A stretch of DNA of 64,000 nt from Bipolaris cookei (Eukaryota; Ascomycota; Dothideomycetes; Pleosporales; Pleosporaceae). The notes beneath the pieces were generated by a model that saw only the letters and a list, made by a program, of their open reading frames with translations, made no database searches and was not told the DNA's origin. Positions 63,703-64,000 of this stretch are shown one piece after another; positions within the stretch are counted from its first letter, which is position 1; every line of letters begins with the position of its first letter. Where the stretch lies: positions 1-64,000 of the forward strand of contig NRSV01000104.1 of NCBI GenBank assembly GCA_002286855.1, in the 5' to 3' direction. The translations under genes and the position numbers were made by a program.

Positions 63703-64000
63703 AGGGCGGGCATTCCATCAAGTGGCAGTGCCGGTTTCCGATATGTAGGGGCGCTGATGACTGAGGTATTGCACAACTGTATTTGGCCGGATGTGATAGA
63801 AAGACCGGTGGATTTTAGACTGGTGATTGTGCAGATTATATTGCGGGATTGATTGGTATTGCAGGGCAAGGATGCGACGTTGGGTTTAAGGTACTTGTAA
63901 AACCCCGCCTCGTATGTGATACCATCCACGAATATTATCGATACCTTGCAATGAGACGAGTAGTATATTGCCAAAGACATCGAGATCGTCTGGCTGGGCA
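63703..64000. other. Right edge, no gene seen
   Basis: About 300 bp to the window edge. A minus-strand frame of 113 codons at 63,639-63,980 has no recognisable features and overlaps the zinc-finger sequence, so I leave it out. Confidence 0.35.

Noticed and set aside
1..64000. tRNA, rRNA or CRISPR arrays
   Set aside because: I read for tRNA A/B-box patterns, rRNA cores and spaced repeats and saw none that I could support; a tRNA or covariance-model scan would settle it.

Overview
The window reads as nuclear DNA of a filamentous ascomycete, most likely a Dothideomycete of the Pleosporales type (inference from the gene set and transposon types; no species is claimed). Genes carry short spliceosomal introns with GTRNGT donors, CTAAC-like branch sites and YAG acceptors. 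The families are fungal: HET/NB-ARC/TPR protein, Nst1, Rho2, KES1/OSH4, fungal biotin ligase, mL40, CSC1-like channel. Pogo/Fot elements, two-ORF LINEs and LTR retrotransposons complete the picture.

Layout. (1) 1-17,800 is a transposon graveyard. It holds LINE fragments in both orientations, several solo LTRs (one nested in another), a chromodomain gypsy relic, a hAT-like MITE, decayed and internally deleted pogo elements, and one host gene: a HET-NB-ARC-TPR gene on the minus strand split by a 510-bp solo LTR. (2) 17,836-42,286 is a gene-dense conserved block: Asteroid/XPG-like protein (-), phosphoglucomutase (+), oxysterol-binding protein (+), COA4-like twin CX9C protein (-), biotin protein ligase (+), mL40 (+), Rho2 GTPase (-), Nst1 (+), phosphoacetylglucosamine mutase (+), CSC1-like channel (+). 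(3) 42,542-48,409 has a second deleted pogo element, a long gene-poor stretch, a DUF7053-like gene and a lipid-kinase-type gene. (4) 48,766-64,000 mixes mobile DNA (a 119-bp retroposon with 16-bp TSD, a solo LTR, an intact pogo transposon) with secretory-pathway genes: two divergent A1 aspartic proteases, a single-pass membrane protein, a secreted protein with repeated dibasic (Kex2-type) motifs, a membrane-anchored A1-like protein lacking its catalytic motifs, and a CCCH-zinc-finger gene that looks broken.

How the genes relate. There is no operon logic. Phosphoglucomutase and phosphoacetylglucosamine mutase both feed sugar nucleotides for wall synthesis, and Rho2 and the CSC1-like channel are wall/osmotic-stress functions, but these are housekeeping neighbours and not a demonstrated cluster. 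The region most worth following is 57,419-59,182. It is a two-exon gene whose first exon supplies a signal peptide. Its product has seven aromatic/His-Arg-Arg motifs, four of them in C-terminal repeat units, as expected of a Kex2-processed repeat protein or a RiPP-like peptide precursor. Exon coordinates were derived by reading splice signals and checking frame continuity; no transcript or database evidence was available.
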